Source: Candidatus Lindowbacteria bacterium RIFCSPLOWO2_12_FULL_62_27 (GTDB lineage: Bacteria > Lindowbacteria > 2-12-FULL-62-27). From it: a stretch of DNA of 64,000 nucleotides. Numbering within the stretch: the stretch's first letter is position 1; each line of letters starts with the position of its first letter. A program made the translations under genes and the position numbers. The DNA lies in contig MFPR01000004.1 in assembly GCA_001784175.1 (NCBI GenBank), forward strand, positions 372,001-436,000, written 5' to 3'. Below, piece after piece: positions 15,501 through 23,811 of this stretch. The notes below the pieces were generated by a model. That model saw only the letters and a list, made by a program, of their open reading frames with translations. It was not told the origin of the DNA and ran no database searches.

Positions 15501-16101
15501 CAAGCCCGTCGGAAATAATGAGCGCCTCGTTGAAAACAAAAAGCGAAGGAATCTGTTGTTTGTACGTCTGAAACTGGTTGAAGGCCGTCCAGATGGTGGC
15601 ATTCTCATCGGCGGGATTTTTGAGTTCAATCACGGCCAGCGGCAACCCGTTCACAAAAACAACTACGTCCGGCCGCCGATTGTGCTGACCCTCGACGACC
15701 GTGAACTGATTGACGGCCAGCCAGTCGTTGGCGGCGAGATCGTTAAAATCCACAAGCCGAACCCGGTCCCCCGCGATCGTCCCGTCCGTCCGGCGATACT
15801 CAACCTCGACACCGTCAACAAGCATCCGGTGGAACGCGCGATTGCATTGTACGGGCGACGCATGCGTCGCCCCTACGCGAATCACTTTTCGGAACGCCTC
15901 GTCAATCGCCTCCGCCGGGATTTCCGGATTGAGTTTCCGCATCGCCCGGCGCAGTCGATCCGGCAATATAGCCTCGCCGTAATCTTGCCGCTCTGCCGCC
16001 TCCTCGCCCGGAGCGATGTCCGGCCCGTGCAAAACGGCGTATCCGAGCTCACCAAACCACGCGAGCGTGGCGTCTTCGACGGTGGATTCGGTGAGGGTCA
16101 C
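12502..16101 (-). CDS. hsdR: Type I restriction endonuclease subunit R with a C-terminal LexA/UmuD-like S24 domain
   Basis: Motor and nuclease subunit of the type I enzyme. 1199 residues, longer than the usual about 1000-1050. The N-terminal nuclease has [20 protein letters not shown] (PD...ExK); the helicase has [15 protein letters not shown] (Walker A), [10 protein letters not shown] (DEAH), GFTGTPI, and [23 protein letters not shown]. From about residue 1045 the sequence becomes S24-like: [36 protein letters not shown] with Ser1099 and [11 protein letters not shown] with Lys1144, the two residues of the LexA/UmuD catalytic dyad. A palindromic element is inserted in frame near residue 78. 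First-to-last order suggests it closes the hsd operon. Confidence 0.93.
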   Translation of the reverse strand: MTLTESTVEDATLAWFGELGYAVLHGPDIAPGEEAAERQDYGEAILPDRLRRAMRKLNPEIPAEAIDEAFRKVIRVGATHASPVQCNRAFHRMLVDGVEVEYRRTDGTIAGDRVRLVDFNDLAANDWLAVNQFTVVEGQHNRRPDVVVFVNGLPLAVIELKNPADENATIWTAFNQFQTYKQQIPSLFVFNEALIISDGLEARIGTLTADRERFMPWRTIEGEDLAPATMPQLEALMRGVFDRRRFLELVRHFIVFEEEEGGTVLKKMAGYHQFHAVQKAIDTTVQAASPKGDKRCGVVWHTQGSGKSLTMVFYAGKLILHPAMQNPTIVVLTDRNDLDDQLFGTFARCHDLLRQKPAQSESRAQLRERLQVASGGVIFTTIQKFFPEEKGDRHPLLSDRRNIVVIADEAHRSQYDFIDGFARHMRDALPNASFIGFTGTPIEKTDANTRAVFGDYISIYDIQRAVEDGATVPIYYESRLAKLELAEREKPKVDEEFDEATEGEEVSRKEKLKTKWAALEAVVGSEKRVGLIAKDLVEHFERRLEALDGKAMIVCMSRRICVELYKAIVAMRPAWHDGDDTRGTIKIVMTGSATDPLDWQTHIRNKPRREKMATRFKDATDPFRIVIVRDMWLTGFDAPCLHTMYVDKPMRSHGLMQAIARVNRVFKDKPGGLVVDYLGLAHDLKRALADYTESGGTGATAIDQSEAVAVMQEKYEICCGLFHGFDRTLWTAGTPAERLALLPAAQEHILKQEEGRDRLMKAVTELSQAFALAVPHVEAFRIRDDVAFFQAVRSALVKMGGTGGPPRPVDELDHAIRQIVSRAVASDQIVDIFAAAGLKKPDISILSDEFLAEVRAMPHRNLAVELLRKLLSEEIKTRSKRNLVQSRSFAEMLERSIRAYHNRAVEAAQVIEELIKLAKEMRESTRRGELLGLSDDEIAFYEALEVNDSAVKVLGDDTLKTIARELVQTVRGNVSIDWTVRESVRAKLRVLVKRVLRKYGYPPDKQEKATQTVLEQAELIADEWVEKEPVDTRPFRVLSEAEARPFENCIPLYSLKAAAGKFGEAREIEAEETPEAWIQPLGKTKPARGLFVARVEGESMNLRIPNGSYCIFRTPVVGDRTGRVLLVQHHSIEDPDHGGSYTVKVYESEKIDAPGDSWRHTKIELKPSSDESRYEARVLSAAEAAELKVIAELVEVLKA
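15849..15876. repeat. 28-bp palindromic element inserted in frame in hsdR
   Basis: GTACGGGCGACGCA and TGCGTCGCCCCTAC form 14-bp inverted arms with one mismatch and no loop. Read in the hsdR frame it adds residues [10 protein letters not shown] near position 80, within a part of the protein where related HsdRs have no such sequence pattern that I recognise. Palindromes of this GGGCGACGCATGCGTCGCCC type are known as dispersed repeats in many genomes. Confidence 0.75.
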
Positions 16102-16121
16102 GGCTTAATGAGCACGATCTG

Positions 16122-16601
16122 CTACGGAGCCTGCATCTTCCTAAACTTGGCCAGATACTCCGAAACGAATTCATCCCGATACTTGCAATCGATATTTTTT
16201 GAATCCAGCAGAGGTTTCAGTCTCGTATCGGTTGTCACGATGACGCACTTCTGAATGGTGAAATAGGCCTGGAGTATGTAGTGATCATCCGGATTGACTT
16301 GTTTCTGAAGGTCGCCCCATAACGGCTTCAGTTGCCCGGCTTCGATGCGTATGGTTTTGACGGAGTTTGACCAAAACTCGCTCCTATAAAACTTCGCGAT
16401 TTTCCGAAGTGTTGCGTCAAAGCCCGCATTTTTCCAAAAATTAAAGGTCTTCCGTTCAAACTTGCTTCCCTTGACGATAACTATCGGATTGCAAATCGTT
16501 CGAATGGCAAGCAGAAAGGCGGACGCTTGCTTCTGGCGCTCAACGCCATTCTCCCCCAAGAGGTCGGCCCATAACCACTCATCAAGGATCAAAGGCGACA
16601 T
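16122..16601 (-). CDS. PIN-like nuclease-type hypothetical protein
   Basis: 159 residues. ILDEWLWADLLGENG at the N-terminus and VNPDDHYILQAYFTIQKCVIVTTDTRLKPLL at about 104-134 supply the spaced acidic residues and the 'D-D...T.D..L' end of a PIN domain. It starts 12 bp after the ATPase stop, so the two are co-transcribed. Base composition is clearly lower in GC than hsdR. ATPase + PIN-like pairs are frequent in defence islands; a metal-dependent RNase or DNase acting on ATPase command is plausible but unproven. Confidence 0.55.
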   Translation of the reverse strand: MSPLILDEWLWADLLGENGVERQKQASAFLLAIRTICNPIVIVKGSKFERKTFNFWKNAGFDATLRKIAKFYRSEFWSNSVKTIRIEAGQLKPLWGDLQKQVNPDDHYILQAYFTIQKCVIVTTDTRLKPLLDSKNIDCKYRDEFVSEYLAKFRKMQAP

Positions 16602-16613
16602 ATACCCAACTCA

Positions 16614-17798
16614 TTAGACGCCGGTGAATTTCTTCAAATCCTCGATCTCAGCCTCTATGAACGACGTAAGCCCTCCGTCAATTTGTCCCTTTTCATTAAT
16701 TTTTTGCGGCTGAAATTTCGTCGTCTTTTTTTCTTTGAGCGTGAGATAACAGCCTATGTCAGACGGACTCGCGATCCCTTCGGAAACAGCAGTCGCGATC
16801 GAGGACACAAACTGCTCACTGTGAGTGGTAAGGAGGACCTGTTTGCCTTCATCTTTGACGAACGCGCAGAGCGCCCTTGCAAAATTTCTAATGACAGTGG
16901 GGTGCAGATGAACCTCCGGCTCTTCAATCAAAACCGTGGAAATCTCCGGCCGGTAGAGCTTGGCCCACAAATAAACCACCTGATTAATTCCAAAGCCGTC
17001 ATTGATCAAATTGACGGGGATTCTCGATTGCTTGTCCGTGGTCTGCATGAATACAGTTGCGGTACCGGCGGGAGTGTAGGTGCGAAAATCCCGCCCAAAG
17101 ATATCTTCGAGATACGTCGAAATACGTCCGGCCATGTGCTGATCGTTGATGATGATGGACGCCACTTCGTCTTCCGACGTGGGCAGCGGAGAAATGGCAA
17201 CGGGCGTGTAATTGTATTTGAAAAATCCCCGTTTGTGCGGAACGATGTCGATGGCTTTCAGACGTTCCGGCACGGAATTGATCAAGGCGGCTATCTCCGC
17301 CGCTTTTTGCTGTTTTTCGGCAGTGGCATTTTTGGGAACCACCGATCCGCCAACGCCGTTCCAATTGATTGTGTATTCTTCGCCGCTGTCGGTATGGCTA
17401 AACGGAAAATTTTGATTGAGTCCATACGGAATAGCGACTTTGCCCTTCAGGTTTATAGAGGCGATTTGAAGCGATATGTCCGCCGACGCTTTCGACAAAG
17501 ACAGCCCGTATGAAGCTTCAACTCCATTTTTGGCGTAGCGGACGGAAAACTCGACGCTTCTCTTATCATCGTGATCAAAAACACAGGCATTCAAGCCGCC
17601 CATATCCATAAACCCGATATGGAAAAATCCGTCCACAGGTCTATTCGGGTTCAATATGAAATTTCGAAGCGTCATCAGAGAATAGAGGACAGTCGACTTG
17701 CCAGCCGCCGTCGGTCCGTAAAAGACGGTGATGGGAGACAGATTCAATTCCTCCGACTCTACTGAACGAAAATTCTTTAAACTAATTTTTGTCAGCAT
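16614..17798 (-). CDS. AAA15/OLD-like ATPase
   Basis: 394 residues with an ABC/SMC-type ATPase fold. MLTKISLKNFRSVESEELNLSP and Walker A FYGPTAAGKST (about residues 26-36) open the protein; a long variable middle is followed by VLIEEPEVHLHPTVIRNFARAL (Walker B and signature) and VLLTTHSEQFVSSI (D-loop/H-loop). Similar ATPases are the sensor part of two-gene defence modules (OLD, PARIS and similar). A GGAAGGAG site precedes the ATG. It lies inside the hsd operon but has its own promoter and lower GC, as expected for an inserted cargo. Confidence 0.88.
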   Translation of the reverse strand: MLTKISLKNFRSVESEELNLSPITVFYGPTAAGKSTVLYSLMTLRNFILNPNRPVDGFFHIGFMDMGGLNACVFDHDDKRSVEFSVRYAKNGVEASYGLSLSKASADISLQIASINLKGKVAIPYGLNQNFPFSHTDSGEEYTINWNGVGGSVVPKNATAEKQQKAAEIAALINSVPERLKAIDIVPHKRGFFKYNYTPVAISPLPTSEDEVASIIINDQHMAGRISTYLEDIFGRDFRTYTPAGTATVFMQTTDKQSRIPVNLINDGFGINQVVYLWAKLYRPEISTVLIEEPEVHLHPTVIRNFARALCAFVKDEGKQVLLTTHSEQFVSSIATAVSEGIASPSDIGCYLTLKEKKTTKFQPQKINEKGQIDGGLTSFIEAEIEDLKKFTGV

Positions 17799-17845
17799 GG
17801 TTCATCTCCTTCCAAAGTCGAATACTACCACAATGGCAGTCCTTG

Positions 17846-17874
17846 GTTATATTTATTTTACAACCACCCGGCAA
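17846..17874 (-). promoter_or_regulatory. Promoter of the ATPase/PIN-like pair
   Basis: On the minus strand TTGCCG (17874-17869), a 17-bp spacer and TATAAC (17851-17846), about 48 bp upstream of the ATPase start. The 103-bp gap is AT-rich, unlike the overlapping junctions elsewhere in the hsd operon. Confidence 0.5.
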
Positions 17875-17901
17875 TCATTGGGCGCCAGATTCGTTACGAC
17901 G

Positions 17902-18573
17902 TCACCCACGTGATTTTTTCCGAACCCGGTAGAGCCGCTCCGTAAAACCGCCCTCCTGCTGGAAGGCGGCGGCCTGTGCCGCGATCTGACGGTCCAGCAG
18001 GGAGACCGCGACTCCGATCAAAACAAGCGCCGCGTTGGCGGCGAACCCCGGATATATGGACTGAATGGACGGTATGGACTTGGATGAAGGATTTTGGCTT
18101 TGTCCATTCTGTCCATCCCGTCCATATTCTGATTTGGCTGTCTCCTTGACCCAGGCTGCCACTTCGTTGGCGGTGACACAGCGGCGCGCCACCAAGTCTT
18201 TTCGCCGGGGGTCATCCGGCGTCCAGAGCGCCAGTTCACGCTGCCGCAGAAAATCCTCGTAGTCCAGCCGGAGCTCCTCCAAGCTGGCGCGGGCCACGTT
18301 GGTCAGTTTGATCTCCATCTTCTTCGATGTGCCCGACACCTGACTGCCCTCGGCGATATTCTGGACGCCCGACCGCGCCGCCTGCACCATCTGGTCGTGG
18401 GTGCGGCTGCGCTTGTCGACGTACCGGTCACAGAATCGAACGGTCACATCATAAACCAGTTGCGAGATCTGGAACGATTTGAGTTTGCGGTAGCCGCCGT
18501 GTTTGGGGATCAGAGAATCGGGCTCTTTATTCCGTCCAGATTGCCCATTTCGTTGATGTTTTTCCGCCGTCAT
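17902..18573 (-). CDS. Four-helix-bundle (S23-like) suffix-domain protein of the hsd operon
   Basis: 223 residues. The middle (about 30-145) is the four-helix-bundle family related to ribosomal intervening-sequence proteins: KSFQISQLVYDVTVRFCDRY, DQMVQAARSGVQNIAEGSQ and LTNVARASLEELRLDYEDFLRQR. The C-terminal suffix (AALVLIGVAVSLLDRQIAAQAAAFQQEGGFTERLYRVR) is the part typical of copies found next to hsdS. A linker around 150-170 (DGQNGQSQNPSSKSIPSIQ) is encoded by short GGAC/GTCC repeats. Role unknown; it overlaps hsdS by 4 bp, so it is expected with the restriction enzyme. Confidence 0.85.
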   Translation of the reverse strand: MTAEKHQRNGQSGRNKEPDSLIPKHGGYRKLKSFQISQLVYDVTVRFCDRYVDKRSRTHDQMVQAARSGVQNIAEGSQVSGTSKKMEIKLTNVARASLEELRLDYEDFLRQRELALWTPDDPRRKDLVARRCVTANEVAAWVKETAKSEYGRDGQNGQSQNPSSKSIPSIQSIYPGFAANAALVLIGVAVSLLDRQIAAQAAAFQQEGGFTERLYRVRKKSRG

Positions 18574-19841
18574 GCCGGCGCCTCTGCAAATTTTTCCGCG
18601 GCTCCCACCCGAATCTCCCCCGACAACAGCTTCGGCAATAGCGCGTCCCGGATGGCAGCGAGGGTGCGGGATTCGAATAGATTTGCGGAGATTCGATTTA
18701 ACAATGGCTCAACAGACCGATCAAATGCTTGAGCCTGCGTTACAGGTGGAACTAATGCTTTTACCGTCGTGAAAGTTTGCCGCGTGATTGTCGAAAATAC
18801 TGTGCCGTGGGTCTGCTGCTGGAGATCTCCAACCACTTTTCGCAAGGAATAGTACGTGAACAAGTCGGGATAGCCATGCGTACCCCGAACACCATAGCAT
18901 GACTGGTTCATTGCCATAGGAACGGCCGTCAATGCCAGTTTGCCGACCGTCCCTCTCGCCGTTATTATCGTTGTTCCCATGGGCAGAATTTGAGTTGCGC
19001 TACTTTCAACGCCTGCCGCCGCGATGTGTCGTTTCGTGTCGATGACAAAAACATCGTGATCGTTCGGCGCATCTTCCACTGAGTACCATGGAATATTCCC
19101 GTCCCAATATTCAGTCACTGATGTTTTCGGTGTACCCCCGCTTAGGATTTCGATCGATTCGTTGATAACGCCTTCACGCCACCCCCTCGGAACCTCTCCG
19201 ATTTCAGAATCCTGAAACGACTCCGGAAACAGCGCGGCGGTTTCGGGGTCCATGCCGGCTGGGGCGCGGCCCTCGGCCTTGGCACGGACGGGGTCGAAGT
19301 CCACGAACCACGATTTGAAGATCGCCCGGGCCATGGCCTCCAGCGTCTCGTTCATCTTGCGGTTCAATTCGATCTTGTCGTCCAGCGCGCCCAGAATGTG
19401 GGCGATGGCGCGTTGGTCGTTCACCGGGATGTCCGGGAATGGAATAGAAGAAAGCTGCTGAGACGATACATTTGGAAATGTTGAACCTGTTGCCTGCGCC
19501 AACAGGCTTGGTAGCGAGTCTTCGATCACGGCACGGATCAACGGCTGAAGTTCAGGCCAGCTCTTATGACGGATCGCGGCGACACCCCGACCAATCGCAT
19601 ATTCTTGGTCTGCCCAGTTCATTCGACCTGTTGTAGACCCACGGACACAAAATAGGATGTCACCATGGAGCGCATGTTTGCGTACATCCGACGTGTACTG
19701 AGCCGGCAATGGATGATGCGGCCCGAATTCCGTAGGCCCGTTCAGGAGGGGCAGCCCTCTTCGTTCAGAAAATACGGTATTCCCCGGCGGGGACTGTCCC
19801 ATGATAATGTCCGCAACGTCAGAGAGATTTTCACCCCCCAT
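18570..19841 (-). CDS. hsdS: Type I restriction-modification specificity subunit S
   Basis: 423 residues with two target-recognition domains separated by conserved helices. TRD1 is about residues 1-130; the helical spacer is NDQRAIAHILGALDDKIELNRKMNETLEAMARAIFKSWFVDFDPVRAKAEG; TRD2 runs from about 215 (VPRGWREGVINESIEILSGGTP) and the closing helix is LFESRTLAAIRDALLPKLLSGEIRV. It defines the DNA site read by the HsdM/HsdR complex. AAGGAGG precedes the ATG. Confidence 0.95.
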   Translation of the reverse strand: MGGENLSDVADIIMGQSPPGNTVFSERRGLPLLNGPTEFGPHHPLPAQYTSDVRKHALHGDILFCVRGSTTGRMNWADQEYAIGRGVAAIRHKSWPELQPLIRAVIEDSLPSLLAQATGSTFPNVSSQQLSSIPFPDIPVNDQRAIAHILGALDDKIELNRKMNETLEAMARAIFKSWFVDFDPVRAKAEGRAPAGMDPETAALFPESFQDSEIGEVPRGWREGVINESIEILSGGTPKTSVTEYWDGNIPWYSVEDAPNDHDVFVIDTKRHIAAAGVESSATQILPMGTTIITARGTVGKLALTAVPMAMNQSCYGVRGTHGYPDLFTYYSLRKVVGDLQQQTHGTVFSTITRQTFTTVKALVPPVTQAQAFDRSVEPLLNRISANLFESRTLAAIRDALLPKLLSGEIRVGAAEKFAEAPA

Positions 19842-19889
19842 ACTCGACCTCCTTGGGAGTGTCTTTGAGCTTTGTCGCCGACATTTCGA

Positions 19890-20054
19890 TCATGCCTTCT
19901 TTCGCCGGTAATCGTTTTTGTCGATGCAGGCGTCGTACAAGGCGCGGTCAAATTTGATAAAAAAATAACCCCGTCGGAGGCCCTTCGGCTGATCCTTCGG
20001 GGAGCAAGTGATGAATCCATTATCGGCTGTGATAAGGAATTGGTCAAGAATCAT
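19890..20054 (-). CDS. Small hypothetical protein between yhcG-type gene and hsdS
   Basis: 54 residues (MILDQFLITADNGF...). The ATG follows GGGGAAGTGAAA and overlaps nothing but the very end region of the upstream gene, 2 bp before its stop. It contains a ITCSPKDQPKGLRRG turn and is rich in aromatic and charged residues. No family recognised. Position in the tightly packed hsd operon and a good ribosome site are the main support. Confidence 0.4.
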   Translation of the reverse strand: MILDQFLITADNGFITCSPKDQPKGLRRGYFFIKFDRALYDACIDKNDYRRKKA

Positions 20055-20056
20055 TT

Positions 20057-21163
20057 TCACTTCCCCAATTCCTTCTCGATTTCCTCGATGGTTGGAAGCG
20101 ACCCCTTCAGTTCCTTGGGCAGCGACTTGACGATTTTTGTTTCCCACTGCGCCACGCCGACGGGTTTTTTGAGGTCGCGCAGGGCGTATTCCACGACGAG
20201 GCGATTTTTCGAGCGGCAGAGGAGCAGTCCGATCGTGGGCTTGTCGTCGGGATGTTTCAGAAGATCATCCACCGCCGAAAGATACATGTTGATTTGGCCG
20301 ACGAAGCCCGGCTCGAACGCGCCGGCCTTCAATTCGATGACGACGTAACAGCGGAGTTTGAGGTGGTAGAACAGAAGGTCGAGACGGAAGTCCTGATTGC
20401 CGACCTCCAGCGGCACCTGGCGTCCGACAAACGCGAACCCCGCGCCCAGTTCCAACAGGAACTTCTGCAGATGCTCCATGAGCGCATGCTCGATCTCGAC
20501 CTCGCGGCGGTGGTCGGCGGTTCCGAGGAAGTCGAAGAGGTACGGATCCTTGAAGACCTGCGCGGCCATGTCCGACTCGGCCGGCGGCATCGTGAGCGCG
20601 AAATTGGTGACGGCCTTGCCTTGGCGTACGTGGGCGTGGCCATCGATCTGAAGGCACAGGATGGGCTGGCTCCAGCCGTGACGTTGTGTCTGCTCGGCAT
20701 ACCAGAGGCGAGTATCCCTGTCGTTTAGGCGTTCGATCAGGGCAATGTTTTGCCTCCACGGCAATTGTGCAACGACCCGTTGCACAATTGACTTGTTCGG
20801 CCATGCCGCCGCGAAGGCGCGCATGTATTTAAGATTTCGAGGTGAGAATCCCTTCATATCCGGAAATGCCTCACGAAGATCAACGGCAAGACGGTCGATG
20901 ACCTTTGCTCCCCATCCAGCCTTGTCCTGGCGATCCAGAATCTCCCGGCCGATATCCCAATACAGCGTCACCATCGCGGCATTGGCGGCAAGAACGGTTC
21001 GCAACCGCTCCCGGCCGATACGCTCTTTGATCCTCCGCAAGACCTCGGCATAGTCCTTGGGCAAAGCCGCGCGCAGCAGCGCCACGGGAAATGACGCTTC
21101 ACTGCGCGTGCGTCCGAGGGCGAGACGCTTCTTCATATCCGCGTTCCGCTTCTTACCAGCCAT
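20057..21163 (-). CDS. YhcG-type PD-(D/E)XK nuclease (DUF1016)
   Basis: 368 residues. The N-terminal DUF1016 domain has [52 protein letters not shown] and [25 protein letters not shown]; the C-terminal nuclease has [39 protein letters not shown], giving the D...ELK catalytic motif, and [12 protein letters not shown]. Frequent passenger of type I restriction operons. Its start lies inside the hsdM end (11-bp overlap). The residues needed for catalysis appear intact. Confidence 0.92.
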   Translation of the reverse strand: MAGKKRNADMKKRLALGRTRSEASFPVALLRAALPKDYAEVLRRIKERIGRERLRTVLAANAAMVTLYWDIGREILDRQDKAGWGAKVIDRLAVDLREAFPDMKGFSPRNLKYMRAFAAAWPNKSIVQRVVAQLPWRQNIALIERLNDRDTRLWYAEQTQRHGWSQPILCLQIDGHAHVRQGKAVTNFALTMPPAESDMAAQVFKDPYLFDFLGTADHRREVEIEHALMEHLQKFLLELGAGFAFVGRQVPLEVGNQDFRLDLLFYHLKLRCYVVIELKAGAFEPGFVGQINMYLSAVDDLLKHPDDKPTIGLLLCRSKNRLVVEYALRDLKKPVGVAQWETKIVKSLPKELKGSLPTIEEIEKELGK

Positions 21164-22751
21164 ACCCCAGCCCCTTGATATTCTTGTAAATCTCTTTTTC
21201 CAGCCGCGCGGATTCAGTAAACTGTTTCGATAGTTCCGACGTCAGCCGTTTCATCTTTTCCTCAAACGGCTCGCCGTCGTCCTCAATTTCTTCCGCGCCC
21301 ACGTAACGGCCGGGCGTGAGCACGTGGCTGTGCTTGCCGATCTCGTCGGCCTTTGCCGCCTTGCAGAATCCGGCCACGTCCGCGTATTTGCCGGCGCCCT
21401 TGTCGCCGCGCCATGCGTGGTACGTTCCGGCGATGCGGGCAACGTCTTCAGTTGTCAGTTCGCGGTGGACTCGGTCGATGAGACGGCCGAGTTTCCGGGC
21501 GTCGATGAAGAGCGTCTCGCCGCGGCGTTCGCGGAATCGCTTGTCCGCCTTGTTGCGCGCGATGAACCAGAGGCAGACCGGAATCTGCGTCGAATAAAAA
21601 AGCTGGCCGGGCATGGCCACCATGCAGTCGACGATGTCGGCTTCAATCATGTTTTTTCGGATTTCTCCTTCGCCGGACTGGTTCGATGACATGGAACCAT
21701 TGGCCAGAACAAATCCGGCCAGGCCGTTCGGCGCCAGATGATGGATGAAATGCTGGACCCACGCGAAGTTGGCGTTGCCGGCCGGCGGAACGCCAAACCG
21801 CCAGCGCGGATCTTCGCGCAGGCGATCGCCACCCCAGTCGCTGTCGTTGAACGGCGGATTGGCGAGGACGTAATCGGCTTTGAGATCCTTTTGCAGATTG
21901 CGGTGAAAGCTGTTTGCGTGTTCGGCGCCGATGTTGCTGTCGATGCCGCGAATGGCAAGATTCATCTTGGCGAGCCGCCACGTCGTCGGGTTGGATTCCT
22001 GGCCGTAGATGCTGATGTCGCCCACCTTGCCGCCGTGAGCCTCGACAAATTTTTCGCTCTGAACAAACATTCCGCCGGAGCCGCAACAGGGGTCAAACAC
22101 GCGGCCCTTGTAGGGCGCCAGCATTTCAACAAGCACCTGGACAACACAGCGCGGCGTATAGAACTGTCCGCCTTTCTTGCCTTCGGCGCTGGCGAACTGT
22201 GAAAGAAAATATTCGTACACGCGCCCGAGGATGTCCTTCGAGCGATTCTCTTTGTCTCCAAGGCCGATCGTTCCGACAAGGTCGATCAACTCACCGAGGC
22301 TCTGCTTGTCGAGTGCCGGCCGGGCGTAGTCTTTGGAGAGGACGCCTTTGAGAGACGGATTGTCGCGTTCGATGGCGACCATCGCATCATCAACGAGTTT
22401 GCCGATCTTGGGCTGTTTGGCGTTGTCCTGCAAGCGCGCCCAGCGGGCCTCTTTGGGAACCCAGAAAACATTCTCCGCGCGGTATTCATCCGGGTCTTCC
22501 GGGTCCGTACCTCGACTTTTTGCCGAGACGAGTTTTGTGTGAAGTTCTTCGAAGGCGTCGGAAATATATTTCAGGAAAATAAGCCCGAGGGCGACGTGTT
22601 TATATTCGGCAGCGTCCATGTTGTTTCGGAGTTTGTCCGCAGCGGACCAAAGGGTCGCTTCAAACCCGAGGTTGGCCGACCCGACCGTGCGTGTCAGCAA
22701 ATCCTTCAATTGCTGCGGAACCCTCAATGGTTTGGCCTTTGGCCGAGACAT
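21153..22751 (-). CDS. hsdM: Type I restriction-modification methyltransferase subunit M
   Basis: Adenine-N6 methyltransferase of the type I system. 532 residues from the ATG at 22751 ([12 protein letters not shown]), chosen because GAGAG lies just before it; an upstream in-frame ATG at 22787 would add 12 residues. N-terminal helical bundle [44 protein letters not shown] site [14 protein letters not shown]; catalytic NPPF in [15 protein letters not shown]. First gene of the hsd operon, transcribed towards hsdR. Confidence 0.95.
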   Translation of the reverse strand: MSRPKAKPLRVPQQLKDLLTRTVGSANLGFEATLWSAADKLRNNMDAAEYKHVALGLIFLKYISDAFEELHTKLVSAKSRGTDPEDPDEYRAENVFWVPKEARWARLQDNAKQPKIGKLVDDAMVAIERDNPSLKGVLSKDYARPALDKQSLGELIDLVGTIGLGDKENRSKDILGRVYEYFLSQFASAEGKKGGQFYTPRCVVQVLVEMLAPYKGRVFDPCCGSGGMFVQSEKFVEAHGGKVGDISIYGQESNPTTWRLAKMNLAIRGIDSNIGAEHANSFHRNLQKDLKADYVLANPPFNDSDWGGDRLREDPRWRFGVPPAGNANFAWVQHFIHHLAPNGLAGFVLANGSMSSNQSGEGEIRKNMIEADIVDCMVAMPGQLFYSTQIPVCLWFIARNKADKRFRERRGETLFIDARKLGRLIDRVHRELTTEDVARIAGTYHAWRGDKGAGKYADVAGFCKAAKADEIGKHSHVLTPGRYVGAEEIEDDGEPFEEKMKRLTSELSKQFTESARLEKEIYKNIKGLGYGW

Positions 22752-22793
22752 GATCTCTCTATATCTTAAATTTGCTCTTTCGGCCAAGTGACG

Positions 22794-22808
22794 CCTTATT
22801 GGATAAGG
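22794..22808. promoter_or_regulatory. Short inverted repeat upstream of hsdM
   Basis: CCTTAT and ATAAGG separated by TGG, 43 bp upstream of the hsdM start in the gap to the hydrolase gene. It could be an operator, or a weak terminator for nothing obvious on the plus strand. Only the symmetry supports it. Confidence 0.25.
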
Positions 22809-22853
22809 TCAAAAGAAAACCTCGTTTTTCTCTCTGGAAAACCTGAAGTCAAG

Positions 22854-23807
22854 TCACCGGCGCCCGGTTTCCAGCGCGGGGTCCGAAAACAGAAACGCGA
22901 TGATCGACCGGACGATGGAGTCGACGATGTCGGATTTTTCCGATTTCACGTGCGTCGTGCTCATCCAGCGAATCTGTTTCGGTTCCTTCGCGCGATCATA
23001 GAGCGATTGCGCCGATTCGGGCGGGAAATATTTGTCGTGGGTCGTCGCCAGAATCACCAGTTCCCGCGGGGCGATCCGGTCGACATAGCGCACCGGATCG
23101 AACGTGCCGAACAGCCATTCGGACAGCACGGCATACACCTCCACCGGGTGGCCCTTTTCTCGAAACCTCCGGTATCCTTTCACCAGCACCGGGAAATTTC
23201 CGCCGCCATGGACCACCAGCATCTTTGAAATCCGGGGATCCAGCGCCGTATGGATGGTGCCGAAAAAGGATCCCAGGCTGGCGCCGACCACGAACATTTG
23301 CGAAGCGCTCAATCGCTCGCGGTCGACCAGAAAACTCGTCGCCAGGATGCCGCCGCCGACCACGGCATACGCGTCCGACCGGACGGTCCAGGGGAACCGG
23401 ACGTATTCCAAAAACTTCCGCGGGCGGCGATACGGATACTGCACCGCACAGACCACCAGATCGGACCGGTCCGGGATGAGGTCCAGAATGACGGCTTTGG
23501 TTTTGACGCCCGCGTACAACACCAGAACCTTGTAGGGATCCGACAGCCGCCGGGGACGGCGATACAGGCAATCGACGAGATATTCGCCGCGCGTGTTATA
23601 CAGTTTCAACTCGTGGATGATCGATGTGTCGGTTTCGCGGGTCGATACCGTCTCGACGCGGCCCAATTCACCCGCGACGTCGAGAAAAACGCCGGTCTTG
23701 TCGAGATTCAGATACCACACCACCGTCGCAACGCCCCCACCGGCGCACGCCGCGCACAGGAGCGTCCATAGAAACGCCTTTTTCAGAAATCCCGGCACGC
23801 TCTTCAT
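22854..23807 (-). CDS. Membrane-anchored alpha/beta hydrolase-like protein
   Basis: 317 residues. One N-terminal membrane segment (AFLWTLLCAACAGGGVATVVWYL, about residues 10-32) followed by a periplasm-facing alpha/beta hydrolase: VLVLYAGVKTKAVILDLI, the nucleophile elbow VGASLGSFFG (Ser about 172), RELVILATTHDKYFPPESA with the acid and HDKYFP, and a possible terminal His in STTHVKSEK. Substrate unknown. It is the last gene of the trpF-to-hydrolase operon, 4 bp after the SpoIID-like gene. Confidence 0.7.
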   Translation of the reverse strand: MKSVPGFLKKAFLWTLLCAACAGGGVATVVWYLNLDKTGVFLDVAGELGRVETVSTRETDTSIIHELKLYNTRGEYLVDCLYRRPRRLSDPYKVLVLYAGVKTKAVILDLIPDRSDLVVCAVQYPYRRPRKFLEYVRFPWTVRSDAYAVVGGGILATSFLVDRERLSASQMFVVGASLGSFFGTIHTALDPRISKMLVVHGGGNFPVLVKGYRRFREKGHPVEVYAVLSEWLFGTFDPVRYVDRIAPRELVILATTHDKYFPPESAQSLYDRAKEPKQIRWMSTTHVKSEKSDIVDSIVRSIIAFLFSDPALETGRR

Positions 23808-23811
23808 GTCA

